A DNA stretch of 6,201 nucleotides, taken from positions 1 through 6,201 of the forward strand of contig CAMWKN010000105.1 in the NCBI GenBank assembly GCA_947174825.1, written 5' to 3'. Positions 1-6,116 of this stretch are shown piece by piece (position 1 is the stretch's first letter; each line of letters begins with the position of its first letter). A program made the position numbers and the translations under genes. The notes beneath the pieces are model-generated. The model had not been told where the DNA came from. It saw nothing but the letters and a program-made list of their open reading frames with translations, and made no database searches. The stretch comes from an uncultured Clostridium sp. (GTDB lineage: Bacteria; Bacillota_A; Clostridia; Lachnospirales; Lachnospiraceae).

Positions 1-23
1 GTTTGTAGAATTGCGAAAATTGC

Positions 24-48
24 GTAGCAATGTAGCAATTCGTAGCAT
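24..48. repeat. Three short GTAGCA-type repeats
   Basis: GTAGCAA occurs at 24-30 and 32-38, and GTAGCAT at 42-48. The related GTAGAA is at 5-10. The first two copies also form small inverted repeats: ATTGC (19-23) with GCAAT (27-31), and AATTGC (18-23) with GCAATT (35-40). The unit is short and the spacing uneven (8 and 10 bases), so this is a simple local repeat and not a CRISPR array. No open reading frame with a credible start runs through it. It could be the tail of an element that continues upstream of the window. Confidence 0.4.
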
Positions 49-50
49 CA

Positions 51-80
51 GTTGGGGGCAAAATACCTTTTGACCCCAAC
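51..80. repeat. 30-base inverted repeat (hairpin), flanked by ATCA direct repeats
   Basis: GTTGGGG (51-57) pairs with CCCCAAC (74-80). After one G/A mismatch (58/73), CAAAA (59-63) pairs with TTTTG (68-72), leaving the tetraloop TACC (64-67). The palindrome is bordered on both sides by ATCA (47-50 and 81-84). No T-run follows on either strand, so it is not an intrinsic terminator. The symmetry plus short direct repeats resemble a miniature repeated palindromic element or an insertion scar. That reading is inference, because copy number in the genome cannot be seen from here. The next 10 bases (81-90, ATCATATGAT) are also a perfect palindrome. Confidence 0.7.
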
Positions 81-99
81 ATCATATGATTATTATAAC
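70..99 (+). promoter_or_regulatory. Possible weak promoter overlapping the hairpin arm
   Basis: TTGACC (70-75, five of six bases matching the -35 consensus) is followed after 18 bases by TATAAC (94-99, five of six matching the -10). The -35 box lies in the right arm of the 51-80 hairpin. Transcription would start near 106, inside or just after the SD-like AGAGGAGA (103-110) of the following small ORF, leaving almost no room for a ribosome site. This weakens the case. AT-rich DNA often yields such matches. Confidence 0.22.
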
Positions 100-114
100 A
101 AAAGAGGAGATTTT

Positions 115-171
115 ATGATAGGAAAAAAACAAGCATTGGGATGCAAAAAAGGAAATCGAAACTTTCAATAA
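115..171 (+). CDS. Possible 18-residue small ORF (MIGKKQALGCKKGNRNFQ)
   Basis: An ATG at 115 follows the strong SD-like AAAGAGGAGA (101-110) and the frame closes at TAA (169-171). The 18-residue product is basic (five Lys, one Arg), has one Cys, and has no hydrophobic segment or recognisable motif. The SD is as good as those of the large genes nearby, and this is the only reason to list it. It could be a leader peptide, the relic of a lost gene whose translation start survives, or chance. No function can be proposed. It ends 30 bases before the promoter at 202, so it is not on the transcript made from that promoter. Confidence 0.2.
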   Translation: MIGKKQALGCKKGNRNFQ

Positions 172-201
172 AAATTTCTTAAGATTTTATTAAATTTTTA
201 G

Positions 202-230
202 TTGATTTTTATAACACTACGTGTTATAAT
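202..230 (+). promoter_or_regulatory. Sigma-A-type promoter with extended -10
   Basis: TTGATT (202-207) and a perfect TATAAT (225-230) are separated by the optimal 17 bases. TG at 222-223 makes an extended -10 (TGTTATAAT). The DNA just upstream (168-201) is almost pure A/T, like an UP element. The start site is predicted near 237, at the GG that opens the 235-256 stem-loop. It is the only strong promoter seen upstream of the chemoreceptor gene, so it probably drives the leader RNA and, by readthrough, the four-gene operon. Confidence 0.8.
209..229. promoter_or_regulatory. Perfect palindrome over the -10 box: likely operator
   Basis: The arms TTATAACAC (209-217) and GTGTTATAA (221-229) are exact reverse complements around a TAC centre. 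The palindrome covers most of the promoter spacer and the first five bases of TATAAT, so a bound dimer would block RNA polymerase. It lies upstream of the predicted start site, so it would act as DNA and not as RNA. It does not match the cre, LexA, Fur, CodY or Rex consensus as I know them, and the regulator is unknown. Part of the symmetry comes from TATAAT itself, but nine paired bases exceed what the -10 box alone explains. Confidence 0.6.
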
Positions 231-234
231 GTTT

Positions 235-256
235 TTGGTTATCAGTTGATAACCAA
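235..256 (+). promoter_or_regulatory. Perfect inverted repeat at the transcription start: 5' stem-loop or second operator
   Basis: TTGGTTATC (235-243) and GATAACCAA (248-256) are exact reverse complements around AGTT. If transcription starts at 237, the RNA begins with a 7-bp stem, GGTTATC with GATAACC, closed by the loop AGTT. Such a stem can protect an RNA 5' end. As DNA it could equally be a second binding site, since it shares the ATAAC/GTTAT pentamer with the palindrome at 209-229. Confidence 0.6.
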
Positions 257-321
257 GATATACCCCTCAAACCCCTCTCCTCTTTCAGAACATCTCATGT
301 TTTGAAAGAGGAATTTTTTTT
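237..321 (+). ncRNA. Candidate ~85-nt small RNA or attenuator leader with C-rich linker
   Basis: A strong promoter ending at 230 and an intrinsic terminator ending at 321 delimit an RNA of about 85 nt. Its predicted layout is a 5' stem-loop (237-254), a mostly unpaired linker (255-277) with two copies of ACCCCTC (262-268 and 271-277), and the terminator hairpin with a U tail. From established knowledge, an unpaired C-rich stretch between a 5' stem and a terminator is how several Firmicutes base-pairing small RNAs (FsrA, RsaE/RoxS) reach Shine-Dalgarno sequences. No sequence homology to these is claimed. The other reading is a leader that controls readthrough into the chemoreceptor gene. No known riboswitch core is recognised. 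The 5' end is predicted, not observed. Confidence 0.5.
278..321 (+). terminator. Strong intrinsic terminator inside the leader
   Basis: Bases 278-293 pair with 297-312 through a 16-bp stem with a single G-T (G-U in RNA) pair at 288/302 and the triloop CTC (294-296). The outer arms are TCCTCTTTCA (278-287) and TGAAAGAGGA (303-312). One A follows, then eight T (314-321). Stem, loop and T-run are all near ideal, and only in the plus direction. It sits downstream of the promoter at 202-230 and 38 bases upstream of the chemoreceptor start, so it must either end a short RNA or be read through. Confidence 0.85.
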
Positions 322-344
322 CCACAGAAAATTCATGTATTGAC

Positions 345-352
345 AAGGGAGG
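345..352 (+). promoter_or_regulatory. Ribosome binding site of the chemoreceptor gene
   Basis: AAGGGAGG ends 7 bases before ATG 360. A second ATG at 355 lies only 2 bases from the site, is out of frame, and can be set aside. The core GGGAGG (347-352) can pair with CCTCTC (274-279) in the leader with one G-U pair, which would hide it in the readthrough RNA. Confidence 0.75.
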
Positions 353-359
353 TTATGTT

Positions 360-2099
360 ATGGCAAAGAAAAATAAAAAGAAACAGAAACAGAAATCTCA
401 GGCGGTTAGATCAACTAATCAGATTCGCTTTCTATCTTCGATTCGTTTCAAAATATTACTGTTAGTTGTTGTAGCTGTGGCATTAACCGCATTTGCCACC
501 TTGGTTGTGATTATACCAATTGTACAAAACACTATCCGGGAGCAAATGGGAAATTACATGTATGATGTGGTTACCAGTAATGGGGCAGTGCTGGAGGATA
601 TTGAAGAAAATAATGAATATGATAATTATATTAGATTAAGTAAAACTTTTAGCATGGTAGGTCTGCAGGGGGTCAAGTCCAGCCACGCCTATGTGGTTGA
701 CAAGGATGGTACCTACAAATATCATCCGGATACAGAGCAGGCAGGGAAACCGGTGGAATCAAAGGCCCTTCAGGAGCTGGTTCAGGAGTTGCAGATGGGA
801 GGGCGGAGTGGTACCGCTGTGATACATATTAAGGAGAATGGCAAGACCAGTTATCTGGCATACTATGTGACGAAGAAGATACCAGCGATTTTGGTAATCA
901 GTGCAGAAGAAGAAGAAATTATGCAGCCGATTACTAAGGTAGTTTATCTCAGTGTTATCGTGTTTGTGGCAGTGGTGGTAATACTGGGTATTGTTGCCAG
1001 TATCATGGCAAATGTTATCGTTCGTCCTATCAAGAACGTTTCCGATGTGGTGGGAAGAATGGCAGACATGGATTTTACCGATGACGGAAATATGGCTAAA
1101 ATCCAGAAACGCAAAGACGAGACAGGACATATGGGACGTGCGGTGGCATCACTACAGGCAGGGATGTATAAGATGGCGTCTGAGATACAGGAACAGAGCC
1201 GGCAATTATTCCAGGCTTCCGAGCGTTTGGATCAGGATGCTTCTTCTACTACCAGGACAGCTGATCAGGTAGGAAAAGCAGTGGGAGATATTGCAGCAGG
1301 TGCCGGCAGCCAGGCAGAGGAGACCCAGAGTGCCAAAGAGCATGTGGTTTCCATGGGAGATATGATTCAGGAAACGAACCGTGTAGCGGAGAAATTAGAG
1401 GATAATTCCAAACAGATGCAGAATTCCAGCGAACAGGCGATGGAAATTATGCGGGAGCTGATGGAGGTCAATGAACAGACCCGGACATCCATTGAAGAGA
1501 TTGCAGAGCAGACCAATATTACCAATGCCTCTGCACAAAAAATTAAGGAAGCAACCAATATCATTACTGCCATTGCGGAGGAAACGAATCTGCTGGCTTT
1601 GAATGCGTCGATTGAGGCAGCCAGAGCCGGGGAACAGGGCAAGGGATTTGCAGTGGTGGCATTGCAGATTCAGAAACTGGCAGAGCAGTCCAATGATTCT
1701 GCGACGCAGATTGATGCCATTACCAATGAATTGATTCATGATTCCATGACTGCGGTAGAGACTATGCAGGAAGTTCGTGATGTTATGGAGCGGCAAAGTG
1801 ATAAGATGGTTAAGACTAATAACGTATTCCAGGAAGTCAATGTAGGTGTGGAAAACGCCTTGAAAGGTGTGGTGCATATTACAGACCGGACAGAGGGCTT
1901 GGATGAATCCAGAAACCAGGTTATTGATGTGGTGCGGAGTTTGTCTACCATTGCCCAGCAGAATGCTGCCGGAAGCCAGGAGACTTCTGCCTCTGTAACA
2001 GAGATGGGAGATACCCTAAAGAATATTTCTAAGAGTGCAACACAGTTAAAGGATATTGCTTATCAATTGGATCAAAGTATCCGTAGCATAAAGATTTGA
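360..2099 (+). CDS. Methyl-accepting chemotaxis protein, Cache-like sensor domain
   Basis: A 579-residue membrane chemoreceptor that would pass ligand binding to CheA/CheW and so to the flagellar motor. A Lys-rich N-terminus precedes membrane helix 1 (about 31-53). The outer domain (54-193) looks like a single Cache fold, with YVVDKDG at 111-117 and HP at 122-123. Helix 2 (194-218) leads into HAMP (219-275, with Pro223 and the DE pair 253-254). A long coiled-coil signalling domain follows, with its hairpin tip at 404-435 ([18 protein letters not shown], then GKGFAVVA). After the tip the usual E-[IV]-R is Q436-I-Q438. The C-terminus (SIRSIKI) has no CheR/CheB-tethering pentapeptide. The protein appears complete. 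The ligand cannot be predicted. No other chemotaxis gene is in the window. The next gene, uvrC, starts 27 bases downstream with no terminator between, so cotranscription is likely. Confidence 0.95.
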   Translation: MAKKNKKKQKQKSQAVRSTNQIRFLSSIRFKILLLVVVAVALTAFATLVVIIPIVQNTIREQMGNYMYDVVTSNGAVLEDIEENNEYDNYIRLSKTFSMVGLQGVKSSHAYVVDKDGTYKYHPDTEQAGKPVESKALQELVQELQMGGRSGTAVIHIKENGKTSYLAYYVTKKIPAILVISAEEEEIMQPITKVVYLSVIVFVAVVVILGIVASIMANVIVRPIKNVSDVVGRMADMDFTDDGNMAKIQKRKDETGHMGRAVASLQAGMYKMASEIQEQSRQLFQASERLDQDASSTTRTADQVGKAVGDIAAGAGSQAEETQSAKEHVVSMGDMIQETNRVAEKLEDNSKQMQNSSEQAMEIMRELMEVNEQTRTSIEEIAEQTNITNASAQKIKEATNIITAIAEETNLLALNASIEAARAGEQGKGFAVVALQIQKLAEQSNDSATQIDAITNELIHDSMTAVETMQEVRDVMERQSDKMVKTNNVFQEVNVGVENALKGVVHITDRTEGLDESRNQVIDVVRSLSTIAQQNAAGSQETSASVTEMGDTLKNISKSATQLKDIAYQLDQSIRSIKI

Positions 2100-2126
2100 G
2101 CAGGGTAAACGCATAAGGAGACACCA

Positions 2127-3986
2127 ATGTTTGATTTGCAGGAAGAACTGAAAAAACTGCCCGAAGAACCGGGTGTCTATTTGATGCATGATAAGAAAGA
2201 TGCGATTATTTATGTAGGGAAAGCGATTAGTCTGAAAAACCGGGTGCGCCAGTATTTTCAAAAAAGACAGCGGACGCCCAAAATTGAAAAGATGATATCG
2301 CAGATAGACCATTTTGAATACATTATTACGGATTCTGAGGTGGAGGCGCTGGTGTTAGAGAATAATCTCATCAAAGAACACCGCCCGAAATACAACACCA
2401 TGTTAAAGGATGATAAAACCTATCCTTTCATTAAGGCAACCGTATATGAGGAATATCCCCGCTTGATTTATTCCCGGGTGCAAAAGCGGGATAAATGTAA
2501 ATACTTTGGTCCGTTTACCAGTGCAGGTGCAGCGAAAGATACTTTGGATCTGGCGCATAAATTATATAAAATCCGTACCTGTAACCGGGTATTGCCTAGA
2601 GATACTGGTAAAGAACGACCTTGTCTGAACTATCATATTAAACAGTGTCAGGCGCCATGTCAGGGATACATTAGTCCGGAGCAGTACCAGAAGCAGTTTA
2701 AGCAGGCACTTAAGCTGATTGAGGGTGATATCTCCGGTGTGTTACAGATGTTACAGGAAAAGATGGAGCAGGCAGCAGCGGATATGGCATTTGAGGAGGC
2801 AGCTGGATACCGGGATCTGATAGACAGTGTGAAAAAAATTTCCGTGCGTCAGAAGGTCAACGATTTTGGCGGCGTTGATCGGGATATCATTGCTATGGCA
2901 AGATCTGCCAAAGAGGCGGTTATTCAGGTGTTTTTTGTCCGGGAGGGCAGATTGATTGGCAGAGATCATTTTCATGTGGGAGGAGTGGAAGACGAATCCC
3001 CAAATGATATTATACAGTCATTTGTGAAACAGTTTTATGCAGGAACACCTTTTATTCCGAGGGAACTCATGTTAGAATATGAGATGACAGATGCAGAATT
3101 GATTAGCAGGTGGCTCACAGAGCGCAGAGGCAGTAAGGTATCTCTGTTGATACCCCAGCGGGGAAGTAAGGAACGTCTGGTGGAACTGGCACATAAGAAT
3201 GCAGAACTGGTTTTATCCCAGGATATGGAAAAGATCCGCAGGGAGGAAGAACGCACTACTGGTGCCATGCAGGAAATCAGCGATTGGCTGGGCTTGTCCG
3301 GAATTCGTCGGGTGGAGTCCTATGATATTTCCAATATCAGTGGTTTTCAGTCGGTAGGTTCCATGGTAGTGTTTGAACAGGGAAAACCAAAGCGCAGCGA
3401 TTACCGGAAATTCCGGATCAAGACGGTGCAGGGACCGGATGATTATGCCAGTATGTCAGAAGTGCTGGGCAGGAGGTTCCGTCATGGCTTACAGGAGCAG
3501 AAGCAGATTCAGGATGGTGAGCAGGTAAATGAGACTGGTAAATTTCATTGTTTTCCGGATTTGATAATGATGGATGGTGGAGCCGGTCAGGTTCATGTGG
3601 CAGAACAAGTTTTGCAGGAATTGGGAATACAGATTCCAGTATGCGGCATGGTCAAGGATGACAAGCACCGAACACGGGGATTGTTTTTCCGGGATCAGGA
3701 ATTACCGATTACGGTTAATAGTGAGGGATTCCATCTCATGACCAGGATTCAGGATGAGGTGCATCGTTTTGCCATTGAATACCATCGTTCCCTGCGCAGC
3801 AAGGCACAGGTGAAGTCGATTTTAGATGACATCCAGGGAATTGGTCCCAGAAGACGGAAGCAGCTGATGAAACATTTTCAGTCATTGGATGCGATTCAGG
3901 CAGCTTCTATAGAGGAATTGGCAGCGGTGGAGTCCATGAATGAACGGGCGGCACAGAGTGTGTATCAATTTTTTCATGATGTATAG
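2127..3986 (+). CDS. uvrC: UvrABC excinuclease subunit C
   Basis: A 619-residue nuclease that cuts both sides of a lesion in the UvrB-DNA complex during nucleotide excision repair. The N-terminal GIY-YIG domain makes the 3' cut: GVY 16-18, YVG 29-31, R39, E78. Four cysteines (152, 166, 174, 178) are the set known to bind an iron-sulfur cluster in this family. A UVR (UvrB-contact) motif lies at about 203-238. The RNase H-like domain, which makes the 5' cut, keeps D400 (YDISNISG), D438/D439 (GPDDYASM), D483 (MDGGAGQ) and H553 (EYHR). A helix-hairpin-helix pair (about 565-616) closes the protein. Residues 455-475 form a Gln-rich linker before PDLIMMDGG. All key residues are present and the length is normal. 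AAGGAG (2115-2120) lies 6 bases before the start. hprK begins 14 bases after the stop, pointing to an operon. Confidence 0.98.
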   Translation: MFDLQEELKKLPEEPGVYLMHDKKDAIIYVGKAISLKNRVRQYFQKRQRTPKIEKMISQIDHFEYIITDSEVEALVLENNLIKEHRPKYNTMLKDDKTYPFIKATVYEEYPRLIYSRVQKRDKCKYFGPFTSAGAAKDTLDLAHKLYKIRTCNRVLPRDTGKERPCLNYHIKQCQAPCQGYISPEQYQKQFKQALKLIEGDISGVLQMLQEKMEQAAADMAFEEAAGYRDLIDSVKKISVRQKVNDFGGVDRDIIAMARSAKEAVIQVFFVREGRLIGRDHFHVGGVEDESPNDIIQSFVKQFYAGTPFIPRELMLEYEMTDAELISRWLTERRGSKVSLLIPQRGSKERLVELAHKNAELVLSQDMEKIRREEERTTGAMQEISDWLGLSGIRRVESYDISNISGFQSVGSMVVFEQGKPKRSDYRKFRIKTVQGPDDYASMSEVLGRRFRHGLQEQKQIQDGEQVNETGKFHCFPDLIMMDGGAGQVHVAEQVLQELGIQIPVCGMVKDDKHRTRGLFFRDQELPITVNSEGFHLMTRIQDEVHRFAIEYHRSLRSKAQVKSILDDIQGIGPRRRKQLMKHFQSLDAIQAASIEELAAVESMNERAAQSVYQFFHDV

Positions 3987-3990
3987 AAAT

Positions 3991-3997
3991 GAGGTGG
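3991..3997 (+). promoter_or_regulatory. Ribosome binding site that sets the hprK start at 4001
   Basis: GAGGTGG lies in the 14-base gap after uvrC. GAGG ends 6 bases before ATG 4001, the expected spacing. The in-frame ATG at 3989 overlaps the upstream edge of this site and has no SD of its own, so the four extra residues (MRWI) are probably not translated. Confidence 0.75.
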
Positions 3998-4000
3998 ATT

Positions 4001-4951
4001 ATGGAAGGACATAGCGTTGCGCTAAAGGAACTGGTGGAAAAGTTGGAATTGGAGAATTGTACTCCTGAGGTATCCATTGAGGAGATCAACATTACCCAGG
4101 CAGATGTCAATCGTCCGGCATTGCAGTTAGCAGGTTATTTTGATTATTTTGATTCCGGCAGAATACAGATTATAGGTCATGTGGAAAATACCTATATGCA
4201 GCAGAAGGGAATGGAATATAGTGCTTCCATGATGCGTAGAATTATGGCAGGCAGCGAAGATTCTTCCAAACCGCCGTGTATTATTTTCTGCCGTGAGATT
4301 GAGATTGAGCAGCAGTTCAAAGATATGGCAGTGGAATACCAGGTACCGCTTTTACAGAGTAAGAAAGCCACATCTTATTTCATGGCAGAGTTGATCCGCT
4401 GGCTCAATGGGGCATTGGCACCAAGCTGTACCACCCATGGCGTATTGGTGGATATCTATGGTGAAGGTGTGCTGATTATGGGAGAAAGCGGCATCGGTAA
4501 ATCAGAAGTAGCGTTGGAGTTGATTCATCGTGGGCACCGTCTGGTATCCGATGATGTGGTGGAAATTAAGCGGGTCAGTGACAGTTCCCTGATTGGCAAG
4601 GCGCCGGACATTACCAGACATTTCATTGAACTACGAGGGATCGGTATTATTGACGCCAAATCTCTGTTTGGCGTGGAGAGTGTGCGGAATGAGAAGGAGA
4701 TCAATCTGGTCATTAAATTAGAAGAATTTGATAAAGAGCAGGAGTATGATCGCCTGGGATTGGATGAGAAATATATTGAGTTTTTGGGAAATAAGATAGT
4801 CTGTCATTCCATTCCGATCCGACCAGGACGGAATGTAGCAATAATATGTGAATCTGCAGCGGTAAATCATCGGCAGAAAAAGATGGGTTACGATGCTGCA
4901 TGGGAATTATACAACAGAGTTACTAATAACTTGGCAGAAAAAAATAAGTAA
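4001..4951 (+). CDS. hprK: HPr kinase/phosphorylase
   Basis: A 316-residue cytosolic bifunctional enzyme. It phosphorylates Ser46 of the phosphotransferase carrier HPr with ATP or pyrophosphate and removes the phosphate with inorganic phosphate, setting catabolite repression through CcpA in Firmicutes. Numbered from ATG 4001, the N-terminal domain covers about 1-130. The C-terminal kinase domain has conserved H146, Walker A GESGIGKSE (161-169), SDD (183-185), the family signature ELRGIGIIDAKSLFG (210-224), and the C-terminal block RPGRN (274-278) to MGYDAA (295-300). Length is typical. The start at 4001 is preferred over 3989 because of the GAGGTGG site. It follows uvrC by 14 bases and precedes the HD-GYP-like gene by 25. 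The enzyme responds to metabolites. No separate promoter is visible, so expression probably depends on the upstream transcript. Confidence 0.97.
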   Translation: MEGHSVALKELVEKLELENCTPEVSIEEINITQADVNRPALQLAGYFDYFDSGRIQIIGHVENTYMQQKGMEYSASMMRRIMAGSEDSSKPPCIIFCREIEIEQQFKDMAVEYQVPLLQSKKATSYFMAELIRWLNGALAPSCTTHGVLVDIYGEGVLIMGESGIGKSEVALELIHRGHRLVSDDVVEIKRVSDSSLIGKAPDITRHFIELRGIGIIDAKSLFGVESVRNEKEINLVIKLEEFDKEQEYDRLGLDEKYIEFLGNKIVCHSIPIRPGRNVAIICESAAVNHRQKKMGYDAAWELYNRVTNNLAEKNK

Positions 4952-4963
4952 TAAAATTGGAAA

Positions 4964-4974
4964 GAGGTGTAGGA
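4964..4974 (+). promoter_or_regulatory. Ribosome binding site that sets the HD-GYP-like start at 4977
   Basis: GAGGTG (4964-4969) is followed by AGGA (4971-4974). GAGG ends 9 bases before ATG 4977. The longer frame from 4893 would overlap the last 59 bases of hprK, and it adds 28 residues that are basic and unlike the family's N-terminus. From 4977 the protein opens directly with the conserved module. Confidence 0.75.
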
Positions 4975-4976
4975 AT

Positions 4977-6116
4977 ATGATTTTTGTGAAAGCGGATGAA
5001 TTAAAGGTGGGAATGCGTATTGCAAAACCGATCTATAACAAGAGTGGAGTCATGTTATATGAGAGGGATTCCAAACTGACTGCACAGGGTATTGTCAGTA
5101 TCCAGAACTTTGGGTTGATTGGTGTGTATGTGCTGGAGCCTGCAGAGCCATTGCCACCTATGTCAGAGGAGGATGTTGAGTTCGAGCGTTTTCAAGCTAT
5201 GGCAGTATTTACCATCAAAGACATTTTGGATGCAGTGGGCAAGCAGAAAGAGCCAGAGCAGTTGTATCAGTTGTCTAACCAGATTATCAAGAGCTATGGA
5301 ACCTTGTATCACAAGATTAACTTTATCCAGAATCTTCGTAGTGTGGAGGATTATGTTTATAAACATTCTCTGAATACAGCGATTCTGTGTGCGTTGATGT
5401 CGAAGCAGATGGATCTGGAATTTAAGGAGCAGTTAGATATTGTGGTGGCAGCGATCCTGCACGATATTGGAACCTTGTTAATACCAATTGCCCTGCGAAA
5501 AAAACCAGTACTGTTGCTGACAGAAGAGGAGCAGAAAAAGATCAATACTTATTATATGGCAGCATTCCAGATGTATGCCAGAGACAGTTATCTGGATGGT
5601 GGAGTTAGAAGAATTTTGACAGATATTATGCAGAGAATTCATCAGGTTGGCAATAAATCAGAAAGTACCAATGGTTTTGCAGATCCAGAGATTGAGATTT
5701 TGAGGACAGCCGCTACTTTCGATCAGCTGACAGCCATGAATTATCAGGAGGAACCAGCATCCGATGTAGCAGCACTGCGTTTCCTGATGGATGAGGAAAA
5801 TGGATATATGCCAGAGACAGTGGATGCTTTGATTAACAGTATTAATATTCTGGAGCCAGGTGTATGCGTAGAATTGACTAATGGCGACAAGGGATTGGTA
5901 CTGACGGCAGGTGTAGATGTATTAGAGCCGTTTGTATTATCCTTCCGTGATAACAAGATCTACAATCTGGGTGAGAAAGAAGTGGCAGATCAGATGCAGA
6001 TTAAAGACGTAATGAAGACCATGGATAACCGTCATGTTGTGGAGCCGGATTTGTTAAGTCAGTATACCGGTGAAGTGGTTAAAATTGGAGAACGTCGGGA
6101 CAAGAAGAATTATTGA
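4977..6116 (+). CDS. HD-GYP-like protein with degenerate active site
   Basis: A 379-residue soluble protein. Residues 3-53 match the N-terminal module common in HD-GYP proteins (VKADELKVGMRIAKPIY onward). An HD-type helical domain follows (about 125-290), and then a small C-terminal part (about 292-345, VCVELTNGDKGLVL). HD-GYP enzymes hydrolyse cyclic di-GMP. Here H130 and the HD pair H162-D163 remain, but the Lys after HDIG is T166, the next metal His is absent from INTYYMAAF (189-197), HHE is reduced to IHQ (221-223), GYP is not recognisable (STNGFAD, 230-236), and the later IAD Asp is replaced at RTAATFDQLT (243-252). Loss of cyclic di-GMP cleavage is inferred. A binding, scaffold or different phosphohydrolase role remains possible. 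The gene lies 25 bases after hprK and no terminator separates them. Confidence 0.82.
   Translation: MIFVKADELKVGMRIAKPIYNKSGVMLYERDSKLTAQGIVSIQNFGLIGVYVLEPAEPLPPMSEEDVEFERFQAMAVFTIKDILDAVGKQKEPEQLYQLSNQIIKSYGTLYHKINFIQNLRSVEDYVYKHSLNTAILCALMSKQMDLEFKEQLDIVVAAILHDIGTLLIPIALRKKPVLLLTEEEQKKINTYYMAAFQMYARDSYLDGGVRRILTDIMQRIHQVGNKSESTNGFADPEIEILRTAATFDQLTAMNYQEEPASDVAALRFLMDEENGYMPETVDALINSINILEPGVCVELTNGDKGLVLTAGVDVLEPFVLSFRDNKIYNLGEKEVADQMQIKDVMKTMDNRHVVEPDLLSQYTGEVVKIGERRDKKNY

Noticed and set aside
24..48. CRISPR array
   Set aside because: The repeat units are 6-7 bases with 1-3 base gaps, which is not repeat-spacer architecture, and there are no cas genes.
170..199. Inverted repeat AAAAATTT/AAATTTTT as a terminator
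   Set aside because: The stem is A/T only with a 14-base loop. It fits better as an AT-rich UP element of the promoter at 202.
237..321. Cyclic di-GMP or other known riboswitch in the leader
   Set aside because: Such riboswitches often precede chemoreceptor genes, but the leader is short and no conserved core of the classes I know (cyclic di-GMP I/II, preQ1, fluoride, guanidine, ZTP) is visible.
340..345. Perfect TTGACA as a -35 box for a separate chemoreceptor promoter
   Set aside because: It abuts the SD, and its -10 would fall inside the coding sequence, where no TATAAT-like hexamer is correctly spaced.
1395..1877. 160-codon open frame on the minus strand inside the chemoreceptor gene
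   Set aside because: It lies wholly opposite a clearly real gene, has no recognisable domain, and is Cys/His/Leu-rich in the way antisense frames of coiled-coil genes are. The other overlapping frames at 759-1130, 991-1272, 1367-1642 and elsewhere are rejected for the same reason.
3989..4000. Upstream ATG start for hprK
   Set aside because: It overlaps the edge of the GAGGTGG ribosome site and has no SD of its own. ATG 4001 is correctly spaced.
4893..4976. 28-codon N-terminal extension of the HD-GYP-like gene
   Set aside because: It overlaps the hprK coding end and lacks family similarity, while ATG 4977 has a ribosome site and opens the conserved module.
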